From Hysterangium stoloniferum (Eukaryota > Basidiomycota > Agaricomycetes > Hysterangiales > Hysterangiaceae), in NCBI GenBank assembly GCA_015178975.1, contig WHVD01000250.1:1-64000 (forward strand): DNA of 64,000 bases. Direction: 5' to 3'. Shown piece after piece: positions 21,210 through 31,343 of this stretch (within the stretch, counting starts at the first letter, position 1; each line of letters begins with the position of its first letter). Both the position numbers and the translations under genes were made by a program. Under the pieces are notes generated by a model, which was not told the DNA's origin, ran no database searches, and worked only from the letters and a program-made list of their open reading frames with translations.

Positions 21210-21501
21210 ATATTAGTAGTTTTGTGGGTCAGAGTTGTCAGCCAAAAAACCCTTCCAATGAGCCTCCTGTATATATATATTTGTAGTATTTCCATATTTG
21301 GAGCTTATGTAATGGCATTGTATTTCAACAATCTAGATATAACAGAGCATATTCACAAATATTTTTGATATTTTTGCAATTTTCTCCTCTGAGTTATCAA
21401 GGATATACAGCTGAAGTACCAAACATTGGAAGGGTTTTTTGAGTCACTGTATATAGATCGAAATTGGTATCATGTACCTTTCAAAAACCTCGGATTCCCA
21501 T

Positions 21502-21735
21502 AATAAGATTCAATCTTGATGTGAATAAAGTAAAAAGAGAAACTGGAAAGTTCAAAATCAGGATAGGGGCTCATGGCATTATCATTTTTGCCTGAGACTC
21601 ACTTGCAATCTAGCTCGTACTGACATGCGCAAGGACAAGGTCTACCATCTATCAGACTGGATCTACATATGTGAATATGAATGATTATGTACATTGAAAG
21701 GTAAGCATTACAGAACCTCTAGGAGAGAATGAATG
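21502..21735. other. Upstream region of the nuclease gene
   Basis: This short stretch lies between the nuclease start codon and the next ORF fragment. It would hold the nuclease promoter. No clear TATA element was recognised. Confidence 0.4.
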
Positions 21736-22058
21736 TTATTTTCTATATGTCGCAGCAGTGGCAAACACAATATCGGTATTGGCTCCACCACCCTTGCTTA
21801 GATACCTTGCCAATGTGCCTGGTGTAGAAAATCATTGTCCATATGTTGTCTTCAAGAACTCGAGGGCCTTTGGAATACTCCACTGTGGCTTATTAGCCAG
21901 TTTCTCAATCACAGACGTTAGCTTCCGATGCCTCCCAGCTTCTGTCATTGTCCCATTGACACTTCTATGCCATGCTGGTTTTGAAAAATGCTCGTAAAGC
22001 ACACGAACTGGCAGGCAACCGTTGATTCCAACGGCCCATTCTATCCATGCATCCTCGT
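21736..22058 (-). pseudogene. Fragment of an unrecognised protein gene, cut by the palindrome junction
   Basis: On the minus strand the frame reads [33 protein letters not shown] and LTSVIEKLANKPQWSIPKAL, then TYGQ-stop-FSTPGTLARYLSK and ends at TAA 21736-21738. The stop (TGA near 21823) falls where the surrounding residues suggest a Trp, so it looks like a nonsense mutation. The 5' end is lost exactly at the outer boundary of the left palindrome arm. The family is not identified. Confidence 0.5.
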
Positions 22059-23072
22059 ACATAGGCGGTCTGGATCCGATCATCTCGTCCCTTCGTGAAT
22101 CCGTCATATATCCACTAATGTATCCACCGCTTTTCACCTCGTCTCCCACCCTTCTCGCCGCACCCAAAGGTGTACTGCTGTACGGTCCTCCTGGGTGCGG
22201 GAAGACAATGCTTGCTAAAGTGCTTGCGGAAGAGTCGGGTGCGACCTTTATTAATATTGCCATGTCAGTACTATCGAACAAATGGTACGGAGAGTCAAAT
22301 AAACTTGTGGCTGGGTTGTTTGAACTCGCAAAGAAAATGCAACCGAGCGTCATATTCATTGATGAAATCGACTCATTCTTACGGGAGCGAGATAAGGGAG
22401 ATCACGAAGTTAGTGCAATGATGAAAGCCGAGTTTATGACGTACGTAGTCGACTGGCTCATCCTTGAAAGCAATGTTAAACGCTCGAACGGTTTGTAGCT
22501 TATGGGATGGTCTTTTGTCAGGGAGCGAACGTATCATTGTTCTCGGCGCAACCAATCGTCCAAACGACATAGATCCCGCAATATTGCGCCGGATGCCCAA
22601 AAAATTCATGATACCTCTCCCAGACACACCACAGCGACAAAAGATCCTTGAACTTGTAAGCTCATATTTTAGACACCTACCCTTCTTGCTTGAGGCTAAT
22701 ACGATCTTCAGACGCTACAGGGTGCTTCATTAGCTCCTAATTTCCCAATAAACAAATTAGCGATGGCGACAGTTGGGTACTCTGGTGCTGATTTGAAAGA
22801 GCTATGTAGAAACGCGGCAATGATTCCAGTCCGGGAGTACATCCGCGAGACGGGTGGGAATCAGGCAATGTTAGAGAAGGGAAAGATTGAGGTGCGACTA
22901 ACTCAAATGTTCTAATGATGGAAAGCGACTGCTAACTGAGTGTTGTACCGTGACATAGGGCTATGTTTTGCGCCGATTGACGTATGATGATTTCTTTTCG
23001 AATGATGCTGCAATACAGCTTTCGGAAGCCCTTTATGTGAATAATGGATTACATTCACAACCTTTAGACTGA
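22059..23072 (+). pseudogene. MSP1-like AAA ATPase, 5'-truncated copy
   Basis: This copy begins exactly at the first base of the exon encoding [15 protein letters not shown]. It lacks all upstream exons (membrane anchor and linker). Walker A (GPPGCGKT), Walker B (VIFIDEID), [20 protein letters not shown] (sensor region) and [16 protein letters not shown] remain. Introns at 22441-22498, about 22656-22708 and about 22892-22959 match the right copy. The last exon ends HSQPLD at TGA 23070-23072. It differs from the right copy by several residues (for example VLAEES versus ALAKES, LFELA versus LFGLA). Without an N-terminus or its own promoter it is probably a pseudogene. Confidence 0.85.
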
Positions 23073-23778
23073 TAGACGTGGCTAGAGGCTGGGTGCTGTT
23101 GGTTACGCATACATACACTATACATCTGTAATTCAAGACTTATTCCTTATAGACCTAATAATGTACACTCCGAGTGGCCCCATTCCATCGAAGTGTTCTT
23201 CCCCCCATTGTCTCATATTACCTGGCTTGTTCATCTCGATGATTGTCATCGTCTGGGTACACAAGGGTTTTTAATATATATTTTCTTTGTTGTATGGATT
23301 TAGCCAGGCATAAATAGTTGGTCCGCTTTGTAAACTCCTTCCCATATATTGTACTCATAGTACAACATACAATGTTCAAAATGAGCCAAAGGAACCCCCA
23401 GACCAGTGGAAGATCGACGGTAGTACTACTGGCGGTTTTATTGGTAGCGGTATCATTCAGGATGGTATTAGAAATAAATAGAAAAGATATCAGGATTCGT
23501 GGTTTTTTTAATAGTCCTATCTGATGGAATACGAAGTGAGTCTCGTTACAAACGGATAAGGGCTACAATACATGTATCGTCCTTATATGTATACGCCTAG
23601 TAACTGCTTACTAATATAGGCGTATGGTCCATGCTTCTTGCTGCTCGCATATCAGATTCCCAAAATCCAACACTATCTGTGCGCAAATAATTAGCAAAAA
23701 ACGACGAACGCAAAATTTGAAGTCGCGAAAGCAAGCACGGATTACATAAGCCGGAATCAAAGTGTTTTTTTCTTTGAT
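23073..23778. other. Intergenic region between MSP1 copy and the uncharacterised gene (left arm)
   Basis: Holds a small ORF (MSQRNPQTSG... near 23382). The right arm has the equivalent MSQRNPQTNGSTTGGFIGSG frame of 29 codons; the left copy carries an 11-bp difference that changes its frame. A 156-bp segment (23521-23676), absent from the right arm, is bounded by CTAT on both sides. Confidence 0.6.
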
Positions 23779-23969
23779 TTGTCCCCAGATAGGAACCATC
23801 GATCTATTTGCGTTTCCCATATACACTATATCACATATATAAGTAAAAGTTCTACCCTTCTTGAGAAGGTCAGTCGATCTTCCTTCTTTGACTTAGCCTT
23901 ATCTTCAAATAGTTTCCTTAAGCTTCAATCTCAAATCTTTCTTAGAGTTTTTCAATCCAACCCATCGCT
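23779..23969 (+). promoter_or_regulatory. Promoter and leader of the uncharacterised gene (left arm)
   Basis: A TATA-like CATATATAAGTAAAAG near 23834 is followed by a pyrimidine-rich leader (TCTTCCTTCTTTGAC...) up to ATG 23970. The right arm has the same sequence. Confidence 0.5.
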
Positions 23970-26313
23970 ATGCCAAGTCTCAATCATAAAGATGACGATG
24001 AATTTTTCATCTGGGACACTTTGAAACCTGACAATCAGGATACGTTCAAGTTGAAGCAGGCTTTCGCCAAGTTAACTGATGGCAACGTCTCTGAATATTA
24101 CCTCTCCAAGTCGATGAAAGCTATTCGTGGCCTGTGCGAGAAGCTTTCCAATATATTTGACCTCTCCGACGGTTGGCCGAAAAATTCACAAGCCGCTTTA
24201 GCTATTCCTAAGGATCACCCCGATCGAAAAGTGCTCGAACGCTGGCTGGCTGGAGGTCTAATAACTGCATTGCTGCAAGTCATTGATCTGGACATTCCGG
24301 CGGCAGCGAAGTCTGCCAGAGCGGACGCAATTCTAGCGTGGTATGCACTTTTACAGTTGTCAATGATACATAATCCGACACTGCGTGCACATAAAGCACC
24401 ACAAACTTTAATGTTAATTAAGGATGTGGTGATAAGAGTAAGTTTAGATATTCAATCGGCAAATCAACGGGATGATACTCAATTGAGGCAGGTGCTTCGT
24501 GCCAGCCCCCCCATACTTCAAGTACTTATTACACGCTGTGTCCAATTGTGGGCGGAGTTTTGGTCAGGTTATAGCCTCGATGAAATATCCGAATTGATTT
24601 CTTGCTGTCTTACATATGCTCAAAGTAGTAACTTTCAGCCTCTTATAGACATATTACGGTCAAGTAAAAGAGCGCAACTAGGTAGATTCTCATTAAAATA
24701 GCCACCATATGTCAACTCATTCAACTTTTTTAGAGTGCTTCCAGGCCGAATTCCGCAATTCTGTAAGCACACTGCCATATCAAATTTGAAAGTTAGCTTA
24801 AGTGGAGACTGTAGGGTCATCCGCGTGACATTTTGGCACGCTGCTCGAACAAAAGCAGAGACGAAGTCCTATCTGCAGTGGCCGGATGTTTATCAAGTGG
24901 AAGCATGTTTAACATGCAACAGAAATGTTTGGAAATAATCAAAGCTCGTCCTCGCATACTCCATCAACTATTATCGATTATCGATTCTGTTACACGGGAG
25001 AAAAGTGATGCCGGTTACTCCGCGGATGCTCTTGCCTGTCAAATATTGGTGTTTTTCCTCAATGGTCCTTCCATGTGGATTCTGGAACTTGGTGAGACTG
25101 ACTATCTCTCCTCCGATTATGACTTCCCGCCGGGTAAAACGAAGGATAACGACGAAATATTACTGGAATGGGCTGCGGTCAAGTCAATCCATAAGTACTT
25201 TATTCATCTACAAGACTGGAAGTATATCCTTTTAAAGAAGTGGAACGAACTTCAAAGTGAAACTCATGAAGATATTGTGAAGTGAGCAACACGCTTTTGT
25301 GGAGCATGTATATTTGACAGAGCTATTGAATTAGGAAAGTTAAGGATTACTTACGATTATTTAATGGGGACACGCCTGAATCAATGTTAATTGATGCAGT
25401 TTATCAATGTCGAGGTGATTATCAATCTTCTCTCTATGCTGAGGACCCACAATGTGCATGATCAACAGGAATGTGCAGATGCTCTATTTTGCGCATCCTC
25501 GTCAACCTCACGTATGAATGTGAACTCCCCACCAGTCTTTGGTTTTCTTTCCTGACGCTGGCCTACGAAGCTGCTCAAAAAGTTCCAAGTGAGGCTACAG
25601 TGAGAAGATCCAAATCTCTTCCGAGTCTTGCGCAAATAGACGTTCTCATAAGACGAGAACGGATGGTTACAATTGAGCGGCACCCCTTGTGTCTTTCCCT
25701 CGTTGTGGCATCACAGTATACGCTTGGTCCTTTGCTCCTTTTGCGCATTGTCCACTGCATCTACAAGACGTATGGGACCGACATTACTTCGTGGAAAACC
25801 TTGCCCGACAACACCCTCCCACATGATCACCTACAACGAGTCCAGCAGATCGCTTCGGGAGAGGTGCTAGGCCCTTTAATGCGCAATATCATATTACATC
25901 GTATACCCTACGTAAAGAAAGAAGGGACCAGAAGATTTGAACAGATTTTCTCTTCAAACAGCGGGCTCCCGGAGGAATTCGCTCGGTCTTCTTATTGGTT
26001 CGCTGCAGAGCTGGCCATGGCAGTGAAGGTATTTGAACAGGATGCCGGTTCAGATAAGGAGGAATGGGCCCACCTCGTTCCTAAGGCGGAAAAGGAATTG
26101 GTTGCCTGTTTTGGGAATATCTCGCTTATGTCAAGTAAACTGGGGGAGTATTATTTATCCTGGCGATATGCCAACCTTGCTGTTACTGCTTGTAACAAGA
26201 TCGATCCAGCCGAAGCTGAGTGGGAGGGCTGGAATCTATCAGCCCTGAAGGAAAAGAATATAGCGAGGCGGTCAGACGCGGCTACTAAGCTCAACGCTGC
26301 TGACAACCAATGA
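23970..26313 (+). CDS. Uncharacterised multi-exon gene, left copy
   Basis: I do not recognise this protein. Exon 1 (23970-24681) begins MPSLNHKDDDEFFIWDTLKP and contains KAIRGLCEKLSNIFDLSDGW. Introns at 24682-24733 and 24763-24814 (both 52 nt, GT-AG) join it in frame to an exon with ARCSNKSRDEVLSAVAGCLS and DYDFPPGKTKDNDEILLEW. Another intron starts at 25282. Exons around 25330-25480 (VEVIINLLSMLRTHNV) could not be joined with confidence. The last exon reads ILRILVNLTYECELPTSLWF through RRFEQIFSSNSGLPEEFARS to TGA at 26311-26313. It is predicted mostly helical, with no signal peptide or membrane segment. The near-identical right copy argues that the sequence is accurate. Confidence 0.7.
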
Positions 26314-26520
26314 TGTGTGCAGGAGAAGCTCAGCTGTATATCCTATGTCTGTTTCCTGCGCTCATGTATGACTATCTACGTGTATCTAATCATTGTGAGA
26401 AACTGCTGCATCATTATGGCCATGCTAGAAAAAAATCTTCTAAGGTGTAATTGCGGATTTTTGGAAATAAATCAAACCGAATGCTTCGCGACGATACTAG
26501 TAATTGAGATGGTAAAATGA

Positions 26521-26617
26521 CAAGATCGTTGTGATATTCAAGGTGGATTTATTTTCTATTTTCAAAGATTGCTGAAATTTTCCTATTTTTGCCTTAAAAA
26601 TTAGTCATATTTTAAAC
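26521..26617. other. Spacer of the giant inverted repeat
   Basis: 97 bp of AT-rich unique sequence between the arms. The 80 or so bp on each side already show about seven differences between arms. Confidence 0.85.
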
Positions 26618-29600
26618 TCATTTTGCCATCTCAGTTACTGGTATCTTCACGAATCATTCGGTTTGATTTATTTCCAAAAATCCGCAATTACACCCTAGAA
26701 GATTTTTTTCTAGCATGGCCATAATGATGCAGCAGTTTCTCACAATGATTAGATACACGTAGATAGTCATACATGAGCGCAGGAAACAGACATAGGATAT
26801 ACAGCTGAGCTTCTCCTGCACACATCATTGGTTGTCAGCAGCGTTGAGCTTAGTAGCCGCGTCTGACCGCCTCGCTATATTCTTTTCCTTCAGGGCTGAT
26901 AGATTCCAGCCCTCCCACTCAGCTTCGGCTGGATCGATCTTGTTACAAGCAGTAACAGCAAGGTTGGCATATCGCCAGGATAAATAATACTCCCCCAGTT
27001 TACTTGACATAAGCGAGATATTCCCAAAACAGGCAACCAATTCCTTTTCCGCCTTAGGAACGAGGTGGGCCCATTCCTCCTTATCTGAACCGGCATCCTG
27101 TTCAAATACCTTCACTGCCATGGCCAGCTCTGCAGCGAACCAATAAGAAGACCGAGCGAATTCCTCCGGGAGCCCGCTGTTTGAAGAGAAAATCTGTTCA
27201 AATCTTCTGGTCCCTTCTTTCTTTACGTAGGGTATACGATGTAATATGATATTGCGCATTAAAGGGCCTAGCACCTCTCCCGAAGCGATCTGCTGGACTC
27301 GTTGTAGGTGATCATGTGGGAGGGTGTTGTCGGGCAAGGTTTTCCACGAAGTAATGTCGGTCCCATACGTCTTGTAGATGCAGTGGACAATGCGCAAAAG
27401 GAGCAAAGGACCAAGCGTATACTGTGATGCCACAACGAGGGAAAGACACAAGGGGTGCCGCTCAATTGTAACCATCCGTTCTCGTCTTATGAGAACGTCT
27501 ATTTGCGCAAGACTCGGAAGAGATTTGGATCTTCTCACTGTAGCCTCACTTGGAACTTTTTGAGCAGCTTCGTAGGCCAGCGTCAGGAAAGAAAACCAAA
27601 GACTGGTGGGGAGTTCACATTCATACGTGAGGTTGACGAGGATGCGCAAAATAGAGCATCTGCACATTCCTGTTGATCATGCACATTGTGGGTCCTCAGC
27701 ATAGAGAGAAGATTGATAATCACCTCGACATTGATAAACTGCATCAATTAACATTGATTCAGGCGTGTCCCCATTAAATAATCGTAAGTAATCCTTAACT
27801 TTCCTAATTCAATAGCTCTGTCAAATATACATGCTCCACAAAAGCGTGTTGCTCACTTCACAATATCTTCATGAGTTTCACTTTGAAGTTCGTTCCACTT
27901 CTTTAAAAGGATATACTTCCAGTCTTGTAGATGAATAAAGTACTTATGGATTGACTTGACCGCAGCCCATTCCAGTAATATTTCGTCGTTATCCTTCGTT
28001 TTACCCGGCGGGAAGTCATAATCGGAGGAGAGATAGTCAGTCTCACCAAGTTCCAGAATCCACATGGAAGGACCATTGAGGAAAAACACCAATATTTGAC
28101 AGGCAAGAGCATCCGCGGAGTAACCGGCATCACTTTTCTCCCGTGTAACAGAATCGATAATCGATAATAGTTGATGGAGTATGCGAGGACGAGCTTTGAT
28201 TATTTCCAAACATTTCTGTTGCATGTTAAACATGCTTCCACTTGATAAACATCCGGCCACTGCAGATAGGACTTCGTCTCTGCTTTTGTTCGAGCAGCGT
28301 GCCAAAATGTCACGCGGATGACCCTACAGTCTCCACTTAAGCTAACTTTCAAATTTGATATGGCAGTGTGCTTACAGAATTGCGGAATTCGGCCTGGAAG
28401 CACTCTAAAAAAGTTGAATGAGTTGACATATGGTGGCTATTTTAATGAGAATCTACCTAGTTGCGCTCTTTTACTTGACCGTAATATGTCTATAAGAGGC
28501 TGAAAGTTACTACTTTGAGCATATGTAAGACAGCAAGAAATCAATTCGGATATTTCATCGAGGCTATAACCTGACCAAAACTCCGCCCACAATTGGACAC
28601 AGCGTGTAATAAGTACTTGAAGTATGGGGGGGCTGGCACGAAGCACCTGCCTCAATTGAGTATCATCCCGTTGATTTGCCGATTGAATATCTAAACTTAC
28701 TCTTATCACCACATCCTTAATTAACATTAAAGTTTGTGGTGCTTTATGTGCACGCAGTGTCGGATTATGTATCATTGACAACTGTAAAAGTGCATACCAC
28801 GCTAGAATTGCGTCCGCTCTGGCAGACTTCGCTGCCGCCGGAATGTCCAGATCAATGACTTGCAGCAATGCAGTTATTAGACCTCCAGCCAGCCAGCGTT
28901 CGAGCACTTTTCGATCGGGGTGATCCTTAGGAATAGCTAAAGAGGCTTGTGAATTTTTCGGCCAACCGTCGGAGAGGTCAAATATATTGGAAAGCTTCTC
29001 GCACAGGCCACGAATAGCTTTCATCGACTTGGAGAGGTAATATTCAGAGACGTTGCCATCAGTTAACTTGGCGAAAGCCTGCTTCAACTTGAACGTATCC
29101 TGATTGTCAGGTTTCAAAGTGTCCCAGATGAAAAATTCATCGTCATCTTTATGATTGAGACTTGGCATAGCGATGGGTTGGATTGAAAAACTCTAAGAAA
29201 GATTTGAGATTGAAGCTTAAGGAAACTATTTGAAGATAAGGCTAAGTCAAAGAAGGAAGATCGACTGACCTTCTCAAGAAGGGTAGAACTTTTACTTATA
29301 TATGTGATATAGTGTATATGGGAAACGCAAATAGATCGATGGTTCCTATCCGGGGACAAATCAAAGAAAAAAACACTTTGATTCCGGCTTATGTAATCCG
29401 TGCTTGCTTTCGCGACTTCAAATTTTGCGTTCGTCGTTTCTTGCTAATTATTTGCGCACAGATAGGACTATTAAAAAACCACGAATCCTGATATATTTTT
29501 TATTTATTTCTAATACCATCCTGAATGATACCGCTACCAATAAAACCGCCAGTAGTACTACCGTTGGTCTGGGGGTTTCTTTGGCTCATTTTGAACATTG

Positions 29601-30905
29601 TATGTTGTACTATGAGTACAATATATGGGAAGGAGTTTACAAAGCGGACCAACTATTTATGCGTGGCTATATCCATACAACAAAGAAAATATATATTAAA
29701 AACCCTTGTGTACCCAGACGATGACAATCATCGAGATGAACAAGCCAGGTAATATGAGACAATGCGGGAAAAACACTTCGATGGAATGGGATCACTCGGA
29801 GTGTACATCATTAAATCTATAAGGAATAAGTCTTGAATTACAGATGTATAGTGTATGCGTAACCAACAGCACCCAGCCTCTAGCCACGTCTATCAGTCTA
29901 AAGGTTGTGAATGTAATCCATTATTCACATAAAGGGCTTCCGAAAGCTGTGTTGCAGCATCATTCGAAAAGAAATCATCATACGTCAATCGGCGCAAAAC
30001 ATAGCCCTATGTCACGGTACAACACTCAGTTAGCAGTCGCTTTTCATAATTAGAACATTGAGTTAGTCGCACCTCAATCTTTCCCTTCTCTAACATTGCC
30101 TGATTCCCACCCGTCTCGCGGATGTACTCCCGGACTGGAATCATTGCCGCGTTTCTACATAGCTCTTTCAAATCAGCGCCAGAGTACCCAACTGTCGCCA
30201 TCGCTAATTCGTTTATTGGGAAATTAGGAGCTAATGAAGCACCCTGTAGCGTCTGAAGATCGCATTAGCCTCAAGCAAGAAGGGTAGGCGTCTAAAATAT
30301 GAGCTTACAAGTTCAAGGATCTTTTGTCGCTGTGGTGTGTCTGGGAGAGGTATCATGAATTTTTTGGGCATCCGGCGCAATATTGCGGGATCTATGTCGT
30401 TTGGACGATTGGTTGCGCCGAGAACAATGATACGTTCGCTCCCTGACAAAAGACCATCCCATAAGCTACAAACCGTTCGAGCGTTTAACATTGCTTTCAA
30501 GGATGAGCCAGTCGACTACGTACGTCATAAACTCGGCTTTCATCATTGCACTAACTTCGTGATCTCCCTTATCCCGCTCTCGTAAGAATGAGTCGATTTC
30601 ATCAATGAATATGACGCTCGGTTGCATTTTCTTTGCGAGTCCAAACAACCCAGCCACAAGTTTATTTGACTCTCCGTACCATTTGTTCGATAGTACTGAC
30701 ATGGCAATATTAATAAAGGTCGCACCCGACTCTTTCGCAAGCGCTTTAGCAAGCATTGTCTTCCCGCACCCAGGAGGACCGTACAGTAGTACACCTTTGG
30801 GTGCGGCGAGAAGGGTGGGAGACGAGGTGAAGAGCGATGGATACATTAGTGGATATATGACGGATTCACGAAGGGAAGAGATGATCGGATCCAGACCGCC
30901 TATGT
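26618..30905 (-). repeat. Right arm of the giant inverted repeat
   Basis: A 4288-bp reverse complement of 22059-26520. The copy of MSP1 here continues beyond the arm into its own upstream exons, so this arm is the likely original and the left arm the derived copy. Confidence 0.97.
26825..29168 (-). CDS. Uncharacterised multi-exon gene, right copy
   Basis: A mirror copy of the gene at 23970-26313, with the same exon layout and lengths. The only protein difference noticed is Ala to Ser near residue 75 (SQAALAIPKD versus SQASLAIPKD). The last exon (27667-26825) is identical between copies over 280 residues. The promoter-leader segment at 29169-29359 is also duplicated. Its 3' end faces that of the left copy across the 97-bp spacer (convergent pair), so transcripts running past the stops would be complementary and could form double-stranded RNA. 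The function is unknown. Confidence 0.72.
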
Positions 30906-31343
30906 CTGCGGTGCGCTTGATCAGAGAGAATGATACTGTTATGTCGGGTGAACCCACCAACGAATTTGACATTGATATCGTCTGGGTGGATAACTTCAGC
31001 GGCAATAACCTCTGTCAATGTAGGGTTAGACGACGACCCCTGGCTCCCATACAAAAACGGACTACATACGTTCATGCTCCGTGAGTTGCATACCCACTCG
31101 CCCAAGACGTTTCAAAACATGGCTGCTTCTTGCTTTTGCCTTCTTCTTCTCCCCACCCTCTCCAAGTTCCTCCAATATCCGCTGTGATAGTCTATAAGTA
31201 AGCACTATGCAAAGGTCGCAGAAGAAAACTGACGGGTATTGCGTACATTAGCCCTACCTGCAAATAGCTTGTTAAATAAAGGAGAACACTGAGCAAAAAG
31301 CACGCACCCCAGTAACAAGTAAGACAGCCACTAGAATGAACAT
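29893..31343 (-). CDS. MSP1: MSP1-like mitochondrial outer-membrane AAA ATPase
   Basis: Msp1/ATAD1 extracts mislocalised tail-anchored proteins from the mitochondrial outer membrane. On the minus strand a short hydrophobic start ([12 protein letters not shown] at 31343, tentative) leads to [15 protein letters not shown], then an intron, then [17 protein letters not shown], a 52-nt intron (GTGGGTTCAC...CCGCAG) and [20 protein letters not shown]. Walker A GPPGCGKT, the WYGES pore-loop region, Walker [53 protein letters not shown] and the final [12 protein letters not shown]...LHSQPLD follow. All AAA motifs are intact. At least five introns are used. The N-terminal anchor exon is the least certain part. 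The 3' portion lies inside the palindrome arm. Confidence 0.88.

Larger units (their letters stand above)
18258..21449 (+). mobile_element. Tc1/mariner element, family B, carrying a nested family A element
   Basis: Termini CAGTGACTCAAAAAAC and their complement lie between TA dinucleotides (18256-18257, 21450-21451). The terminal arms are about 205 bp. The left arm (18258-18338 plus 19942-20072) is split by element A; the right arm is 21237-21449. Without the nested element it would be about 1.6 kb. It encodes a broken transposase on the plus strand and lies in intron 1 of the nuclease gene. Confidence 0.9.
15403..21501 (-). pseudogene. XPG/Rad2-family (GEN1/Yen1-like) nuclease gene, broken by transposons
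   Basis: Structure-specific nucleases of this family cut branched DNA. On the minus strand exon 1 (21501-21478) encodes MGIRGF-stop-K, matching the family start MGIxGLW except that Trp is TGA. Exon 2 (from about 18216) reads VLAPAARSQSILNLA, GGYRVGIDTYIWLYEA (N-region Asp). After a solo LTR come LFIFDGP, KRGEQ and MLDAFGFDCRT, then an intron, then the I-region PGEAEAELAYLNKIHVIDAV, TSDGDSLIWGAKTVI. A second solo LTR follows, then VFRANEILEHPKIGLDQDG, LLIALFCGDYS, and after an intron IPGMGIKIAMGLAQAGFG down to a stop near 15436. Many catalytic acidic residues survive. A Tc1 element sits in intron 1, two solo LTRs lie in exons, and the 3' end meets a transposon arm. Splice sites are approximate. 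Confidence 0.85.
22059..26520 (+). repeat. Left arm of the giant inverted repeat
   Basis: This 4462-bp arm is the reverse complement of 26618-30905. Paired positions sum to 53138 from the spacer out to 23677, so there is no net indel over 2.8 kb. The sum then drops by 156 at one indel and by 18 more before the outer end. It holds the 5'-truncated MSP1 and one copy of the uncharacterised gene. Confidence 0.97.

Noticed and set aside
21823..21825. TGA recoded as tryptophan in this genome
   Set aside because: The intact genes (CDC43, SUR2, MSP1) use TGG for Trp, and SUR2-neighbour, WDR7-like and MSP1 genes end at TGA or TAA/TAG normally; the two TGA codons lie in pseudogenes.
22059..30905. Palindrome as a pure assembly artefact
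   Set aside because: The arms differ by an indel of 156 bp, further indels and clustered base changes, and the right arm continues into real MSP1 exons while the left does not. A fold-back artefact would be identical. Long reads remain the decisive test.
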